From DATJLY01 sp963729295 (lineage in GTDB: Bacteria; Pseudomonadota; Alphaproteobacteria; ATCC43930; CGMCC-115725), in the NCBI GenBank assembly GCA_963729295.1, contig CAVSNJ010000025.1, positions 434,001 to 498,000 of the forward strand: DNA of 64,000 nucleotides. Reading direction: 5' to 3'. The notes below the pieces were generated by a model, which was not told where the DNA came from, did no database searches, and saw nothing but the letters and a program-made list of their open reading frames with translations. Shown piece after piece: positions 7,898 to 15,729 of the stretch. Position 1 is the first letter of the stretch. Every line of letters begins with the position of its first letter. Position numbers and translations under genes: made by a program.

Positions 7898-9460
7898 CTA
7901 GTGCTGCGGTGGCGCTTCCTTGGCGGCGGCGGCGGTCTTCAAACGCGCGAGCCACACGGAGTCGAGCCGCCCGTCCTCGGCGATCACCGATTTCGGACCC
8001 TCGCCGCTGGCGTCGAACTTGACGAGCGCCTGCACCGTGCGCCAGCTCATGACGCCGTCGATGTCGCCGTCGTAATAGCCGAGGCGCTTCAGATATTCCT
8101 GCGCCTCGCGCACGGATGCATCGCCGGGCGCCACCGCGACATCGGGCGAGTGCAGCTCGCCGACCGGGATCGCGGCGCCGAGCGGATCGGATTCGGACGA
8201 CGCGACGGCCCGCGCGGCAAAAGGCGCCGCCGACGCCGTCGTGGCGGCGGGGGCGACGGCGGGCGCCGCCGGTCCGCGCAGCTTCATCGCGAAGGCCGCC
8301 GCCTCGTCGTAGCTCGCTGGCGCGACCGCGGCGGCCGCGGCCGGCGCGCGTGCGGATAGGTTCGGCGCGAAGGCCAAAGCTTCATCGTCGCGTGCCGGCG
8401 CGGCAGACGCGGGCGAGTTCGATGCGAAAGCCGCTGCTTCATCGCCGTTTTCCGCCGCCGCATTCGGCGCGAAGGCCGCGACTTCGTCAGCCGGCGCTTG
8501 CGCCGGCGCCGGCGCGGGAGGAGTCGCGGCGACGGCGGCAGGCACGGTCGCCGGCACCGCGGCGCCCAGCGGATCGGCCGATCCCGGAGAGAGCGCGGCA
8601 ATGTTTTGCGCCGGAGCGGCCGCTTCTGCCGGCAGCGCGGTCTCCGCTGGTGCGGCCGCAGCCGCTGTTGTCGCCGGCACCGGCGCGGCCTCGGCCGGAA
8701 TCGAAGCATCCGCTGCGGGCGAAGGCGCGGCCTCGGCCGGAATCGCAGCTTCCGCCGCGGGCGAAGGCGTGGGCGTGGGTATCGGCGTGGGGGAAGCCGC
8801 AGCTTCGCTCGGCGTCGCCGGCGCTGGCACGGGCGGCTTTTGCGCCGGCTCCGGCTGCGCGGCAGCGGCTTGGTCTGGCGCTGCCGGCGGAGCGGGTGTC
8901 GAAGGCGGCGCTGTGTCCGTGACCGGCGTCGTCTCGACCGGCGTGCTGGGCGATGCCTTGGGCACGGCGTCGGATGCCGCGTCGGGCGCGGCAACAGGCG
9001 CAACGGCCTGCGGCGCCGGCGCCGCAGGCGGTGCGAAGGCAGGCGTTTGCGGCACGAACGCGGGCGCGGGCGCGGGCGGCAGGATCACCGGCGGAACCGG
9101 CGCCGCTTGCGGCACGAAGTTGGGCGGCGTCAGCGCCGCATATTGCGGCCGCGCGCGCGGCGCCATGAAGTGCAGCGCGTTCTGGACGAGCGGCCCGGCG
9201 ACACCGTCCTGCGGCAGGCCGTAGTCATGCTGATAGGCGAGGATGGCGCGATATGTCGCCTCGTTCATCGCGCCGGTCGCGGGCCCGGCATCGTAGCCGC
9301 GCACCCTGAGAAGGCGCTGGATGTCGCTGATGCCGATGGCGGCGAGGCCGGGCGCGAAGGCGCTTTGCCGCGGCATCTCGTCGCTCGCCAGCGTTGGGGC
9401 GGCCGGCACGGCGAGCGCCGTCCCCGCCAACAGAACGAGACCCGCGCTTCGTCTTGCCAT
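7898..9460 (-). CDS. Exported peptidoglycan-binding-domain protein with long Ala/Pro linker
   Basis: 520 residues. An N-terminal signal peptide (about 1-25, ending near PTLASDE) is followed by a PG_binding_1-like repeat (IQRLLRVRGYDAGPATGAMN, with YRAILAYQHDYGLPQDG). Then comes roughly 320 residues of low-complexity Ala/Pro/Glu sequence with repeated AFAPN and AEAAP motifs. A second PG_binding_1-like repeat is at the C-terminus (AQEYLKRLGYYDGDIDGV, WRTVQALVKF). It probably binds the cell wall with both ends separated by a flexible spacer. The TAG stop shares its TA with the IS630 copy C target site. Confidence 0.8.
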   Translation of the reverse strand: MARRSAGLVLLAGTALAVPAAPTLASDEMPRQSAFAPGLAAIGISDIQRLLRVRGYDAGPATGAMNEATYRAILAYQHDYGLPQDGVAGPLVQNALHFMAPRARPQYAALTPPNFVPQAAPVPPVILPPAPAPAFVPQTPAFAPPAAPAPQAVAPVAAPDAASDAVPKASPSTPVETTPVTDTAPPSTPAPPAAPDQAAAAQPEPAQKPPVPAPATPSEAAASPTPIPTPTPSPAAEAAIPAEAAPSPAADASIPAEAAPVPATTAAAAAPAETALPAEAAAPAQNIAALSPGSADPLGAAVPATVPAAVAATPPAPAPAQAPADEVAAFAPNAAAENGDEAAAFASNSPASAAPARDDEALAFAPNLSARAPAAAAAVAPASYDEAAAFAMKLRGPAAPAVAPAATTASAAPFAARAVASSESDPLGAAIPVGELHSPDVAVAPGDASVREAQEYLKRLGYYDGDIDGVMSWRTVQALVKFDASGEGPKSVIAEDGRLDSVWLARLKTAAAAKEAPPQH

Positions 9461-9642
9461 GTGCGTATCCTCCCGCCGCGAATACAGTATTCCTCTTTCA
9501 ACCGACAGTCAAACACCGCCGCTCGCAAATGAAGCCGTAGCGTTCTTTCCGAGTTAATTCAAAGCCTCGCCGCGGCGGCACGGGTGATCCGCGCGGCCGG
9601 CATCGGCGTATTTTTTGAAGCAGCACTCCGGCGGGGCAAAGC

Positions 9643-9876
9643 TTGGACGAAGCGCAGAAATGGCGGGCGCGCGCGGCGCGTTATCGCGAGTTCGCCGAGT
9701 TGGCGATGGACGGCGCGGCGCGGACACGGCGCATGGAACGGGCGCGCAAATTCGAGCGCCTTGCCGCCGAGCTCGAGGGCATCGCCGCACCTAGCCCGGC
9801 GCTCGGTCGTCCAGTGCTCGCTGGACTGCGCCGCACGCTGTCGCGCGTCGCCGGGCTTTGGGCCACGGCGAGCTGA
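9643..9876 (+). CDS. Small Arg/Ala-rich hypothetical protein
   Basis: 77 residues, starting at TTG 9643 (MDEAQKWRARAARYREFAELA). The N-terminal pattern resembles small proteins common in Hyphomicrobiales that begin with an Ala/Arg helix of the type QxWRxxAxxYRxLAE. Predicted largely helical and soluble. No promoter or clear ribosome site was recognised. Function unknown. Confidence 0.5.
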   Translation: MDEAQKWRARAARYREFAELAMDGAARTRRMERARKFERLAAELEGIAAPSPALGRPVLAGLRRTLSRVAGLWATAS

Positions 9877-9900
9877 CTGCGGCGCGATCGTTCGGGTGCG

Positions 9901-10845
9901 CTACTTCGCGCCGACCAGGCTCTCGCTGCGCTTCGAGTCCTGATGCGCGGCGCGCAATTCCATCTCGATGTCGGCGACGAGCGGCAGGGACAGGATGAAG
10001 AACATGCCGCCGGTTTCCGACCCGATCTCCTTCACCTCGGCGCCGCCGTGCGGGACGTACATGTAGGTGCCGCGGTCCGCGGTCCTGCCGCCGAGCCAGG
10101 TCTTGCCGTCATAGCTGATCGAGCCGTCGAGCAGATAGAAGATCTCGGCGTCCTCGCTGCGATGGGCGGGGACGCGCGCGCCGGGCGCGAGCCGCAAGAG
10201 ACGCGCGGCCGAGCGCCGGTCGCCGAACGTGCCGAAATGCTTGTGCTCGACGCCCGCGAGCGTGCGGTCCATCACCCAGCGCTCGTTGTCGCCCTTCACC
10301 ACGACCGGCGCGGCAAAGCGCGGCGGCGGATAGCGGAATTTCATGCCGGCCGCTTCTTCCCAGCACGCCATGTGGCTGTCCTTGTTGATCTTGCGGCCGT
10401 CGGGCCGGATCTCGGTATAGACGCCGTTGGCGAACGTGCCGCCGCGCGCCGAAAGCCGCTCGCGCGCCGCGCGCAGCTCGGCATGCGTCTCGTACGGGAT
10501 GCCTTCGGGACCCTGGAATTGCAGGCCGAGGCCGGTGCTCGGCATCTTCTGCAATTGCGGGCCGTACGACACGCCCTCGGGATAGAAGCCGCAATCGCCC
10601 GGCTTCAGATAGCCGTCCTTGATCTGGCGGTCGCCATCGAGCGCATAGCGGAACTGGTCGAAGGCGTGCTTGTGGCGCGGCGTCGCATAGCCCGTGTCAT
10701 AGGCGTTCCACGAGAATTCGAGCGCCGTGCCGGGGACGCCGGTGTCGAGCGGGAACTGCTTGTAGGTCGCGCTGCCTTCGCGGGCGCCGCCCGAGCCCAT
10801 GGGCCTGATCTCGGTGATGCTCATGATGATGACGGGCCGCGCCAT
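9901..10845 (-). CDS. Bicupin protein of unknown substrate
   Basis: 314 residues with two cupin-like barrels. The first carries PRHKHAFDQFRYALDG and GDCGFYPEGV, typical metal-site and turn motifs. The second has VPAHRSEDAEIFYLLDGSISYDG and TYMYVPHGGAE. The first barrel has a His-x-His pair; the second has one clear His and a Glu. It is the last gene of a minus-strand run behind the ThDP enzyme and cytochrome c (67-bp gap), so it may act on the same substrate. No signal peptide is visible, so it is likely cytoplasmic, unlike its partners. Confidence 0.75.
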   Translation of the reverse strand: MARPVIIMSITEIRPMGSGGAREGSATYKQFPLDTGVPGTALEFSWNAYDTGYATPRHKHAFDQFRYALDGDRQIKDGYLKPGDCGFYPEGVSYGPQLQKMPSTGLGLQFQGPEGIPYETHAELRAARERLSARGGTFANGVYTEIRPDGRKINKDSHMACWEEAAGMKFRYPPPRFAAPVVVKGDNERWVMDRTLAGVEHKHFGTFGDRRSAARLLRLAPGARVPAHRSEDAEIFYLLDGSISYDGKTWLGGRTADRGTYMYVPHGGAEVKEIGSETGGMFFILSLPLVADIEMELRAAHQDSKRSESLVGAK

Positions 10846-10911
10846 GATTCATTCTCCCTTGGATAAGAGAAGGGTGCGGCCTCGCTTGCGCCGAGTCAAG
10901 GCGAGGGCGCT

Positions 10912-11286
10912 TCAGTGCAGGATCGCGATGCTGCTCGCGTCGGGCGGCTTCGGGATCGATTTGAGGTAGGCGTAGATGCTCGCCGCGTCGCCGGTCGCCA
11001 GGACCTGTGGCTCATAGGGCGGCATGTTGTTGCGCGGCGCCCTGAGCTGCTCGAGGAATTTCGACCACCGCAGCTCTGCCGGACCGATGCGCGGGCCGGC
11101 GAGGCCGCCGCCCTGTCCGACCGTGCCGTGGCATTCCCAGCAGCCGTCGGCGTGGAACAGGGCCTTGCCGCGCGCGGCATCGCCGGCCGGAGCCTGATCC
11201 GCATCTTGCGCCGCGGCAGGGAGCGCACCGAGACACATCGTCAAAGCCGTCGCCACGACCGCGGCGGCCGCAAATCTGCGCACCAT
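10912..11286 (-). CDS. Exported c-type cytochrome
   Basis: 124 residues with a Sec signal peptide (about 1-26, ending PAAAQDA) and one haem motif CWECH (C49, C52, H53). A Met ligand candidate sits in NNMPPYEP, followed by the usual C-terminal helix (AASIYAYLKSIP). Monohaem class I, periplasmic. It starts 14 bp after the ThDP enzyme, so co-transcription is very likely and it is the natural electron acceptor for that enzyme. Confidence 0.88.
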   Translation of the reverse strand: MVRRFAAAAVVATALTMCLGALPAAAQDADQAPAGDAARGKALFHADGCWECHGTVGQGGGLAGPRIGPAELRWSKFLEQLRAPRNNMPPYEPQVLATGDAASIYAYLKSIPKPPDASSIAILH

Positions 11287-11299
11287 TTTTCCTACTCCC

Positions 11300-13249
11300 T
11301 CACCGGCCCTGCGCGACCACGTCGATGAGCGCGGGCTCGCCCTTCTTCACCACCGCCACGGCGCGCTGGATGGCCGGGCCGAGCTTGGCCGGATCGCTGA
11401 CCGGTCCCTCGGCGTAAAGCCCATAGCTCTCGGCCATCTTGGCGAAGTCGATGTTCGGATTGGCGATCTCGGTGCCGATCCGGGCGGTGCGGATATCGCG
11501 GTTGTGGCGATTGGCCATGGTTTGCAGATGCATGAACTCCTGAAAGTAGGCGCGGTTGTTGTGCACCAGGATCAGGATCGGGATCTTGTGCTTGGCCGCG
11601 GTCCACAACGAGCCGGGCGACATCATCAGGTCGCCGTCGCCGGTGACGGCGACGGTGAAGCGGCCGTATTTGCGGTTGGCGAGCGCCGCGCCGATCGCGC
11701 CCGGCGTCGTATAGCCGACGCCATAACCGCCGCCGCCGCCGACCATGTGATAATATTTCTTCATGTCCCACAGCTTGTGCGCCCACGAACCCTGGAACGC
11801 ATCGTCGGACGCCAGCGACCAGTCCTCGCTCCGGATCGCCGCCCACAATTCCATCATCATGCGCCCGGTGCTGATCGGGCTCGCGTCCCAGCCATAGGTG
11901 ACGCCGTCCTTGTCCTTGTCGTAGGCGGCCTTGCGCGCCGCGCCGAGTTTTTGGCCGCGCGCCTCGAAGGCGGCCTTCTGGTCGCCGGTCACGAGCTTCT
12001 TCACCGCCTCGACGAGCGCCGGCAGCGTCGCCGCGCCGTCGCCGCTCACCGCGAGATCGACGTCCGGGAAGCGCTCGAAGTCCTGGAAATTGGCGCTGAT
12101 GACCTGGTCGTCCGCGCTGATCGAGACGGTCTTCGCGCCCGGCTTCAGGAGCGAGCGCGACGTGCGTTCGAGCTGATCGCGATAGGCATGGACCTGGCCC
12201 CAGAAATCGAACATGTCGATCCCCACGATCAGGTCGGACTGGGCGATCATGCCGCGGCCGCGGAAGCTTTGGTTGAGCGGATGCTGGGTCGGGAAGTTCA
12301 TGCGCGAGCTGGCATCGACCACCGAGCATTGCAAAACCTCGGCAAGCTCGACGAGGCGGTCGAGAACGCCGTTGGGACCGGGCACGCCGCGATCGGCGAC
12401 GAGCACCGGCGCCTCGGCTGCGACCAGCATCTTCGCGACCTCGGCCACCGCGGCGTCGTTGCCTTGCGCAACGGCCATGCGCGGCAGCTTCGGAATGGTG
12501 AGCTCCTCGTCCGGGATCGGCCGCTCCTGCAGGTCGCTGTCGGCGACGAGCACGACCGGACCCATGGGCGGCGTCACCGCGACCTTGTAGGCGCGCACGC
12601 CGGACTCGGCGAAATGCTGGAGCGAGCCCGGCGCATCGTCCCATTTGGTGAAGCCGCGCGTCATGGCCGGACCGTCTTGCACCGTATGCGCCCATTCGAC
12701 GCCCGGACGCCGCATCGTTTCGTCGGCGACGTTCGCGGTGACGATCAGCACCGGCGCGCGGTCGCAATAGGCGTTGTAGATCGCCATCGACGCATGCTGG
12801 AGCCCGACCACCGCGTGGACAGTGTTCAGCATCGGCTTGCCTTCGATCTTGGCGTAGCCGTTCGCCATCGCGACCGAGTTCTCCTCGTGCAGCGTGGTGA
12901 GGAATTCGGGCGCGGAATTCTTGCCGTAGTTGACGATCAATTCCTGCAAGGCGCGCAGGCTCGATCCGGTGGTCGCCGCGACATACTCGATGCCGAGGCT
13001 CTTGATGACGTCGACCATGAAGTCGGAGCCGCTGCTCGACTGCGTGAGCTGCGCACCGGGATCGACGGTGCCGGTCTCGGCCGCCTTCTGCGTCGTGCTG
13101 ACGCGCGCCTTCGGTCGTTCCTGGAGCGAGGGCGCCTGGGTTTGCGCCGTGGCGCCGAGCGGCGCTGCGATCGTCGCGGCGCCGGCGAGGGTTGCGCCCT
13201 TCAGAAATCCGCGCCGTCCGACCTCCGTCCCACCTTCACGCTTCGCCAT
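11300..13249 (-). CDS. Tat-exported ThDP-dependent enzyme (acetolactate-synthase fold)
   Basis: 649 residues. The N-terminus has a twin-arginine signal (GRRGFLKGATLAG, cleavage near ATAQTQA). The rest has the PYR-central-PP layout of the acetolactate synthase/pyruvate oxidase superfamily. The cofactor-activating Glu lies near residue 120 (LHEENSVAMANGYAK), and the ThDP/Mg motif runs from GDGDLMM near 533 to NN near 565. The central domain has VGIDMFDFWG. Most relatives are cytoplasmic; export points to a periplasmic oxidation or decarboxylation coupled to the downstream cytochrome c. The substrate cannot be read from sequence. Confidence 0.85.
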   Translation of the reverse strand: MAKREGGTEVGRRGFLKGATLAGAATIAAPLGATAQTQAPSLQERPKARVSTTQKAAETGTVDPGAQLTQSSSGSDFMVDVIKSLGIEYVAATTGSSLRALQELIVNYGKNSAPEFLTTLHEENSVAMANGYAKIEGKPMLNTVHAVVGLQHASMAIYNAYCDRAPVLIVTANVADETMRRPGVEWAHTVQDGPAMTRGFTKWDDAPGSLQHFAESGVRAYKVAVTPPMGPVVLVADSDLQERPIPDEELTIPKLPRMAVAQGNDAAVAEVAKMLVAAEAPVLVADRGVPGPNGVLDRLVELAEVLQCSVVDASSRMNFPTQHPLNQSFRGRGMIAQSDLIVGIDMFDFWGQVHAYRDQLERTSRSLLKPGAKTVSISADDQVISANFQDFERFPDVDLAVSGDGAATLPALVEAVKKLVTGDQKAAFEARGQKLGAARKAAYDKDKDGVTYGWDASPISTGRMMMELWAAIRSEDWSLASDDAFQGSWAHKLWDMKKYYHMVGGGGGYGVGYTTPGAIGAALANRKYGRFTVAVTGDGDLMMSPGSLWTAAKHKIPILILVHNNRAYFQEFMHLQTMANRHNRDIRTARIGTEIANPNIDFAKMAESYGLYAEGPVSDPAKLGPAIQRAVAVVKKGEPALIDVVAQGR

Positions 13250-13371
13250 CGCTTCCTCTCCCGCACCATATGTCGCCCCCCGCCCGGACGCGGCTCATAC
13301 GCCAATTTGTTGCATGGCGCTACAGGTGTCCCGCGCGCGCCGAAGATGTGATCGAATGAGGCCGGCCGAGA

Positions 13372-14244
13372 CTAACGCTTCGGGTGTTTGAGGCGCTCGA
13401 TCAGATCGTCGAGCTGTTCGAGCGTGCGCCAGCGGATGGTGAGGTCGCCGCCGGTCGTGTCGATGTTGCGGATCGCGACCTTCATGCCGAGGGCCATCTG
13501 CAAATCTTGTTCCGCCGCCTTGACGTTGGGATCGCGCCGCGGCATCGGGTCGCCCGGGGCCAGCGTCGCGGCAGGGCTCGTGTCCTTGCCGTAATTGGTG
13601 GCGGCCTCGACTTGGCGCACGCTCATGCCGTAACGGACGACCTCGCGCGCCAGCGCCACCGGGTCCTTCGCCATGAGGAGCGCGCGCGCATGGCCGGCGC
13701 TGATGCGACCGTCGCGCACCAGCTCCTTCACCTCGTCGGGCAAGCCCGTGAGGCGCAGGATGTTGGCGACGTGGCTGCGGCTCTTGCCGACGCGCTGCGC
13801 CAGTATCTCCTGCGTGTATCCGAAATCGGCCATGAGGCGCTGATAGCCGTCGGCCTCCTCGAGCGCATTCAGATCCTCGCGCTGCACGTTCTCGACGAGC
13901 GCGAATTCGAGCGCGTCGCGGTCGCTCACCTCGCGCAGCAGCACCGGCACCTCGTGGAGCTGCGCGCGCTGTGCCGCGCGCCAGCGCCGCTCGCCGGCCA
14001 AAATCTCGAATTCGCCGGGGCGGCTCGGGTGCGGGCGCACAAGCAGCGGCTGGAGCACGCCCTGCGCCGCGATCGATTGCGCGAGCGCGTCGAGCGCTTC
14101 CTCGTCGAAGCGCCGGCGCGGCTGGAAGCGGCCGGGATGAAGGTGCTCGACCGGCACGGTCTTGACGCCGGATTGGGGCGGCGGCTCATCGCCCAACAGC
14201 GCCGAAAGCCCGCGCCCCAGCCCACGCCGCGATTCCGAACTCAT
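13372..14244 (-). CDS. parB: Chromosome partitioning protein ParB
   Basis: 290 residues starting MSSESRRGLGRGLSALLGD, the conserved N-terminal ParA-stimulating motif. The CTP-binding ParB/Srx domain follows (GEFEILAGERRWRAAQRA), then the helix-turn-helix region (VGKSRSHVANILRL) and a C-terminal dimerisation tail ending EQLDDLIERLKHP. It loads at the two parS sites 1.4 and 3.4 kb upstream and spreads to organise the origin region. ATG 14244 overlaps the parA stop, which rules out the longer in-frame extension. Confidence 0.96.
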   Translation of the reverse strand: MSSESRRGLGRGLSALLGDEPPPQSGVKTVPVEHLHPGRFQPRRRFDEEALDALAQSIAAQGVLQPLLVRPHPSRPGEFEILAGERRWRAAQRAQLHEVPVLLREVSDRDALEFALVENVQREDLNALEEADGYQRLMADFGYTQEILAQRVGKSRSHVANILRLTGLPDEVKELVRDGRISAGHARALLMAKDPVALAREVVRYGMSVRQVEAATNYGKDTSPAATLAPGDPMPRRDPNVKAAEQDLQMALGMKVAIRNIDTTGGDLTIRWRTLEQLDDLIERLKHPKR

Positions 14245-15073
14245 GCGACCCTCCGTTCGCGCCGCAGCAATTCGCCGGCGAGATGCACATAGGCCTGCGC
14301 GCCGGGGCAGCGGAAATCGTAAAGCAGCACCGGCTTGCCGTGCGAGGGCGCCTCGGAGATGCGCACGTTGCGCGGAATGACGGTGCGATAGACCTTGTCG
14401 CCGAAATGATCGCGCACGTCGGCGGCGACGAGATCGCTCAATTTGTTGCGCTTGTCGAACATGGTCAGCACGACGCCCTCGATCTCGAGCGCGGGATTGA
14501 AGCGGCGCTTGACGCGCTCGATCGTGTGGACGAGATGGGAGAGGCCTTCGAGCGCCAGAAACTCGCATTGCAGCGGCACAAGGACCGTGTCGCACGCGAC
14601 GAGCGCATTCAACGTCAGAAGCCCGAGCGAGGGCGGGCAATCGATCAGCACGTGATCGTGCGCGGAACTTTCGCGTTCGAGCGCGTCGCGCAGGCGGAAC
14701 TCGCGCCGCTCTTCGCCGACGAGCTCGAGCTCGGCGCCGGTCAATTCGACCGAGGCCGGAACGATGCCGAGGTTAGGAATTTCGGTAGCAATAATTGCAT
14801 CCGCAAGCATTGTCTCGCCGGTCAGAAGCTCGTAGCTCGTGCGCACGCGCCGCTCGCGCGCGATGCCGAGGCCGGTCGAGGCGTTGCCCTGCGGGTCGAG
14901 ATCGATCAGCAGCACCTTGGCGCCGGCAGCGGCCAAGGCGGTCGCGAGATTGATCGCGGTCGTGGTCTTGCCGACGCCGCCCTTCTGGTTGGCGATCGCG
15001 ATGACGCGGCGCGCGACGGATTCGGCGCGGGCGCGGGCGCGAGTTCGGGCGCGGGGAGGAGCGCGTCGCTCAT
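14241..15073 (-). CDS. parA: Chromosome partitioning ATPase ParA, apparent 5' frameshift
   Basis: The protein body is a clear Walker-type ParA: KGGVGKTT deviant Walker A, LIDLDPQGNAS, and DCPPSLGLLTLNAL. The natural start is ATG 15073, overlapping the rsmG stop (ATGA), giving MSDALLPAPELAPAPAPNP. That frame does not connect to the Walker A frame; one extra base is needed around 15020-15050, in a GCGCCC-rich tract. In the Walker A frame no ATG, GTG or TTG occurs before position 14936, which is already past the motif. So this is either a base missing from the sequence or an unusual frameshift. Works with ParB in origin segregation. Confidence 0.85.
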
Positions 15074-15729
15074 GGGCGCGCCCGCCTGGCCAGCTTCTCG
15101 ACGATCACGATGGTGCCGCCGGGATCGCTCCGGCTCGGCTCGAGTCGCGCCGTCATGGTCCAGCCTTTGGCTGCGTCGGCCACCTCGTCTCCCGCCCCTC
15201 GACCTTTGAGGAAGAGGCAAATGCTGTGGTTCGAGAGGAACCGTTCCGCAATATCTAGCAGATCGGGCAGGGGCGCAAGAGCCCGCGCCGTCACCACGTC
15301 GGCCGTCAGGGGCCCGAGTCGCTCGGCCCGCGCGGCGTGGATTTGCACCGGCGTTGCCGAAACCCGCGCCGCCTCGCGCAAAAACACGGCCTTGCGCTGG
15401 TCGCTTTCGACGAGATGCACCTCCGGCACGCCGAGAATGGCGAGGACGAGGCCCGGCAATCCGGCGCCGCTGCCGAGATCGACGAGGCTGCGGGCGCTCG
15501 CCGGCAGGTGGCGCAGGAGCTGCGCCGAATCGAGGATGTGGCGGCGCCACGGATCCCCCATCGTCGTGACGCCGACGAGGTTGATGCGCCGGTTCCAGGC
15601 TTCGAGCAGCCCGACATAGGCCTCGAGCCGCGCCAATGTTTCACGTGAAACATTGGCGAGCCGGGCGAACCCGTCACGGGTGAGGGCGGTCCGGACCGGC
15701 CGGTCGTTCACCGGCCGCCGCTGGGTCAT
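15070..15729 (-). CDS. rsmG: 16S rRNA (guanine-N7) methyltransferase RsmG
   Basis: 219 residues of the GidB/RsmG family. SAM-binding motif VDLGSGAGLPGLVLAI, then VHLVESDQRKAVFLREAAR and VVTARALAPL. It methylates G527 of 16S rRNA. The N-terminal LANVSRETLARLEAYVGLLEAWNRRINLVG is typical; its VSRET stretch overlaps a perfect parS site in the DNA. The stop overlaps the parA start, and the ORF start lies at the stop of mnmG, so mnmG-rsmG-parA-parB is one operon. Confidence 0.95.
   Translation of the reverse strand: MTQRRPVNDRPVRTALTRDGFARLANVSRETLARLEAYVGLLEAWNRRINLVGVTTMGDPWRRHILDSAQLLRHLPASARSLVDLGSGAGLPGLVLAILGVPEVHLVESDQRKAVFLREAARVSATPVQIHAARAERLGPLTADVVTARALAPLPDLLDIAERFLSNHSICLFLKGRGAGDEVADAAKGWTMTARLEPSRSDPGGTIVIVEKLARRARP
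15637..15652. promoter_or_regulatory. parS site 1 (perfect)
   Basis: TGTTTCACGTGAAACA, an exact match to the 16-bp palindromic parS consensus recognised by ParB. It lies inside the rsmG coding sequence, flanked by AA/TT that extend the palindrome. Confidence 0.97.

Larger units (their letters stand above)
6850..7898 (-). mobile_element. IS630-family insertion sequence, copy C (intact ends)
   Basis: Both termini are present: left GAGCGTGATCGCC, right ATCACGCTC, giving an inverted repeat GAGCGTGAT with a further shared GCTGAA. TA dinucleotides flank it at 6848-6849 and 7899-7900, the expected IS630 target duplication. The right TA is part of the TAG stop codon of the next gene, which stays intact. 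This is the best-preserved copy of the three. Confidence 0.9.

Noticed and set aside
8284..9532. Plus-strand and minus-strand Arg-rich frames opposite the peptidoglycan-binding protein
   Set aside because: They arise from the low-complexity Ala/Pro coding region; the real frame has a signal peptide and two recognisable domains.
11504..13351. Long plus-strand open frame opposite the ThDP enzyme
   Set aside because: No family resemblance and the minus-strand gene has complete cofactor motifs.
14906..15550. A 214-codon frame across rsmG and parA as a separate gene
   Set aside because: It only becomes open by joining antisense-like text to the parA leader; the part MSDALLPAPEL is better explained as the start of frame-shifted parA.
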